DNA of 32,577 nucleotides from Bacillus chungangensis (lineage in GTDB: Bacteria; Bacillota; Bacilli; Bacillales; Bacillaceae_C), in contig NZ_JAUSTT010000037.1 in NCBI RefSeq assembly GCF_030812995.1, positions 1-32,577 on the forward strand, given 5' to 3'. The notes under the pieces are model-generated. The model saw nothing but the letters and a program-made list of their open reading frames with translations. It made no database searches and was not told the DNA's origin. Made by a program: the position numbers and the translations under genes. Shown one piece after another: positions 32,481-32,577 of this stretch. Position 1 is the first letter of the stretch, and each line of letters begins with the position of its first letter.

Positions 32481-32524
32481 GAGGTGAAACAACAGTTAAA
32501 ATTAGTTTATAAAAGTGTATAAAA

Positions 32525-32572
32525 CCTCTTTATTTTATTATAAACTTTGTTTTACAATAAAACAAAGAGGTG
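32525..32572 (+). promoter_or_regulatory. Alternative hairpins over the ribosome site of the next gene
   Basis: ACCTCTTT near 32525 can pair with AAAGAGGT at the right edge, with TTTTATT/AATAAAA continuing the stem. A competing stem is CTTTGTTTT-ACAAT-AAAACAAAG. The first would hide the AGAGGTGAT Shine-Dalgarno and the second leaves AGGTGAT free. The regulated gene is outside the window. Confidence 0.5.
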
Positions 32573-32577
32573 ATGTA

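Noticed and set aside
32485-32523. GTG frame of 12 codons before the right-edge hairpin, as in translational attenuation
   Set aside because: The GTG overlaps the AGGAGG, and the predicted transcript start lies at about the same place, so it lacks a ribosome site.
1-32577. CRISPR array, rRNA genes, prophage or plasmid replication genes
   Set aside because: No regularly spaced repeats, rRNA-like sequence, integrase, terminase or Rep protein was seen.

Overview
The window looks like a chromosomal segment of a low-GC, endospore-forming Bacillaceae. The evidence is a complete GerA-type germinant receptor operon behind a sigma-G-like promoter, a Ku/LigD end-joining pair of the Bacillus domain order, a CtpB-type S41 protease, a YkwD-type CAP protein, a TPP riboswitch in front of tenA, a small CspA-type cold shock protein, and strong AGGAGG-type ribosome sites. 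I do not assign a species. Most genes are housekeeping or accessory single units, and no phage, plasmid or CRISPR array was seen.

Layout. 1-456: left edge inside a decayed IS200/IS605 element (5' end of tnpB, relic of tnpA) beside a structured IS-end-like element. 832-3725: S41 protease, a zinc-ribbon protein on the other strand, and a secreted CAP protein. 3808-8490 (minus strand): OLD/RecF-like ATPase, MATE exporter, GNAT acetyltransferase behind an unusual T-box-like and tRNA-like leader, and a DedA membrane protein. 8874-10022: DUF4870 membrane protein and an unrecognised membrane-anchored protein. 10391-13429: LigD and Ku, divergently arranged. 13526-14948: PAP2 phosphatase and cspA with a long structured leader. 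15413-17241: an unrecognised, possibly Rossmann-like protein, and an LD-carboxypeptidase. 17288-19115 (minus): AAA+ ATPase coupled to a membrane-anchored TPR protein. 19507-21161: LacI-type regulator and HAD phosphatase. 21459-22390: TPP riboswitch and tenA. 22665-26405: gerA-type operon. 26490-27846 (minus): FlaR-like P-loop protein and a TPR protein. 28282-30593: DHA2 exporter and MarR regulator sharing a candidate operator. 30752-32094 (minus): ANT-like nucleotidyltransferase and YbaK-type deacylase. The right edge carries a strong promoter and a switch-like hairpin for a gene that begins outside the window.

The most striking feature not explained by genes is a family of modular, hairpin-rich repeats of about 160-270 bp. 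Five near-complete copies (4597, 7359, 7682, 10007, 29812) and several fragments all lie in the same orientation. Each starts near TTTATCCCAC and ends near CACTTTAT(C). They have palindromes near both ends and sit exactly at gene borders, in two cases supplying the stop codon of the neighbouring gene. They look like non-autonomous, palindrome-associated elements. A second structured element occurs twice (385-456 and 30612-30677) with an inner stem that differs in sequence but keeps its pairing.

Other regulatory signals worth reading are a probably leaderless marR transcript, a Shine-Dalgarno-sequestering hairpin before the gene at 9282, a 22-bp hairpin in the cspA leader, and an ATA codon where the LacI-type regulator would be expected to start.
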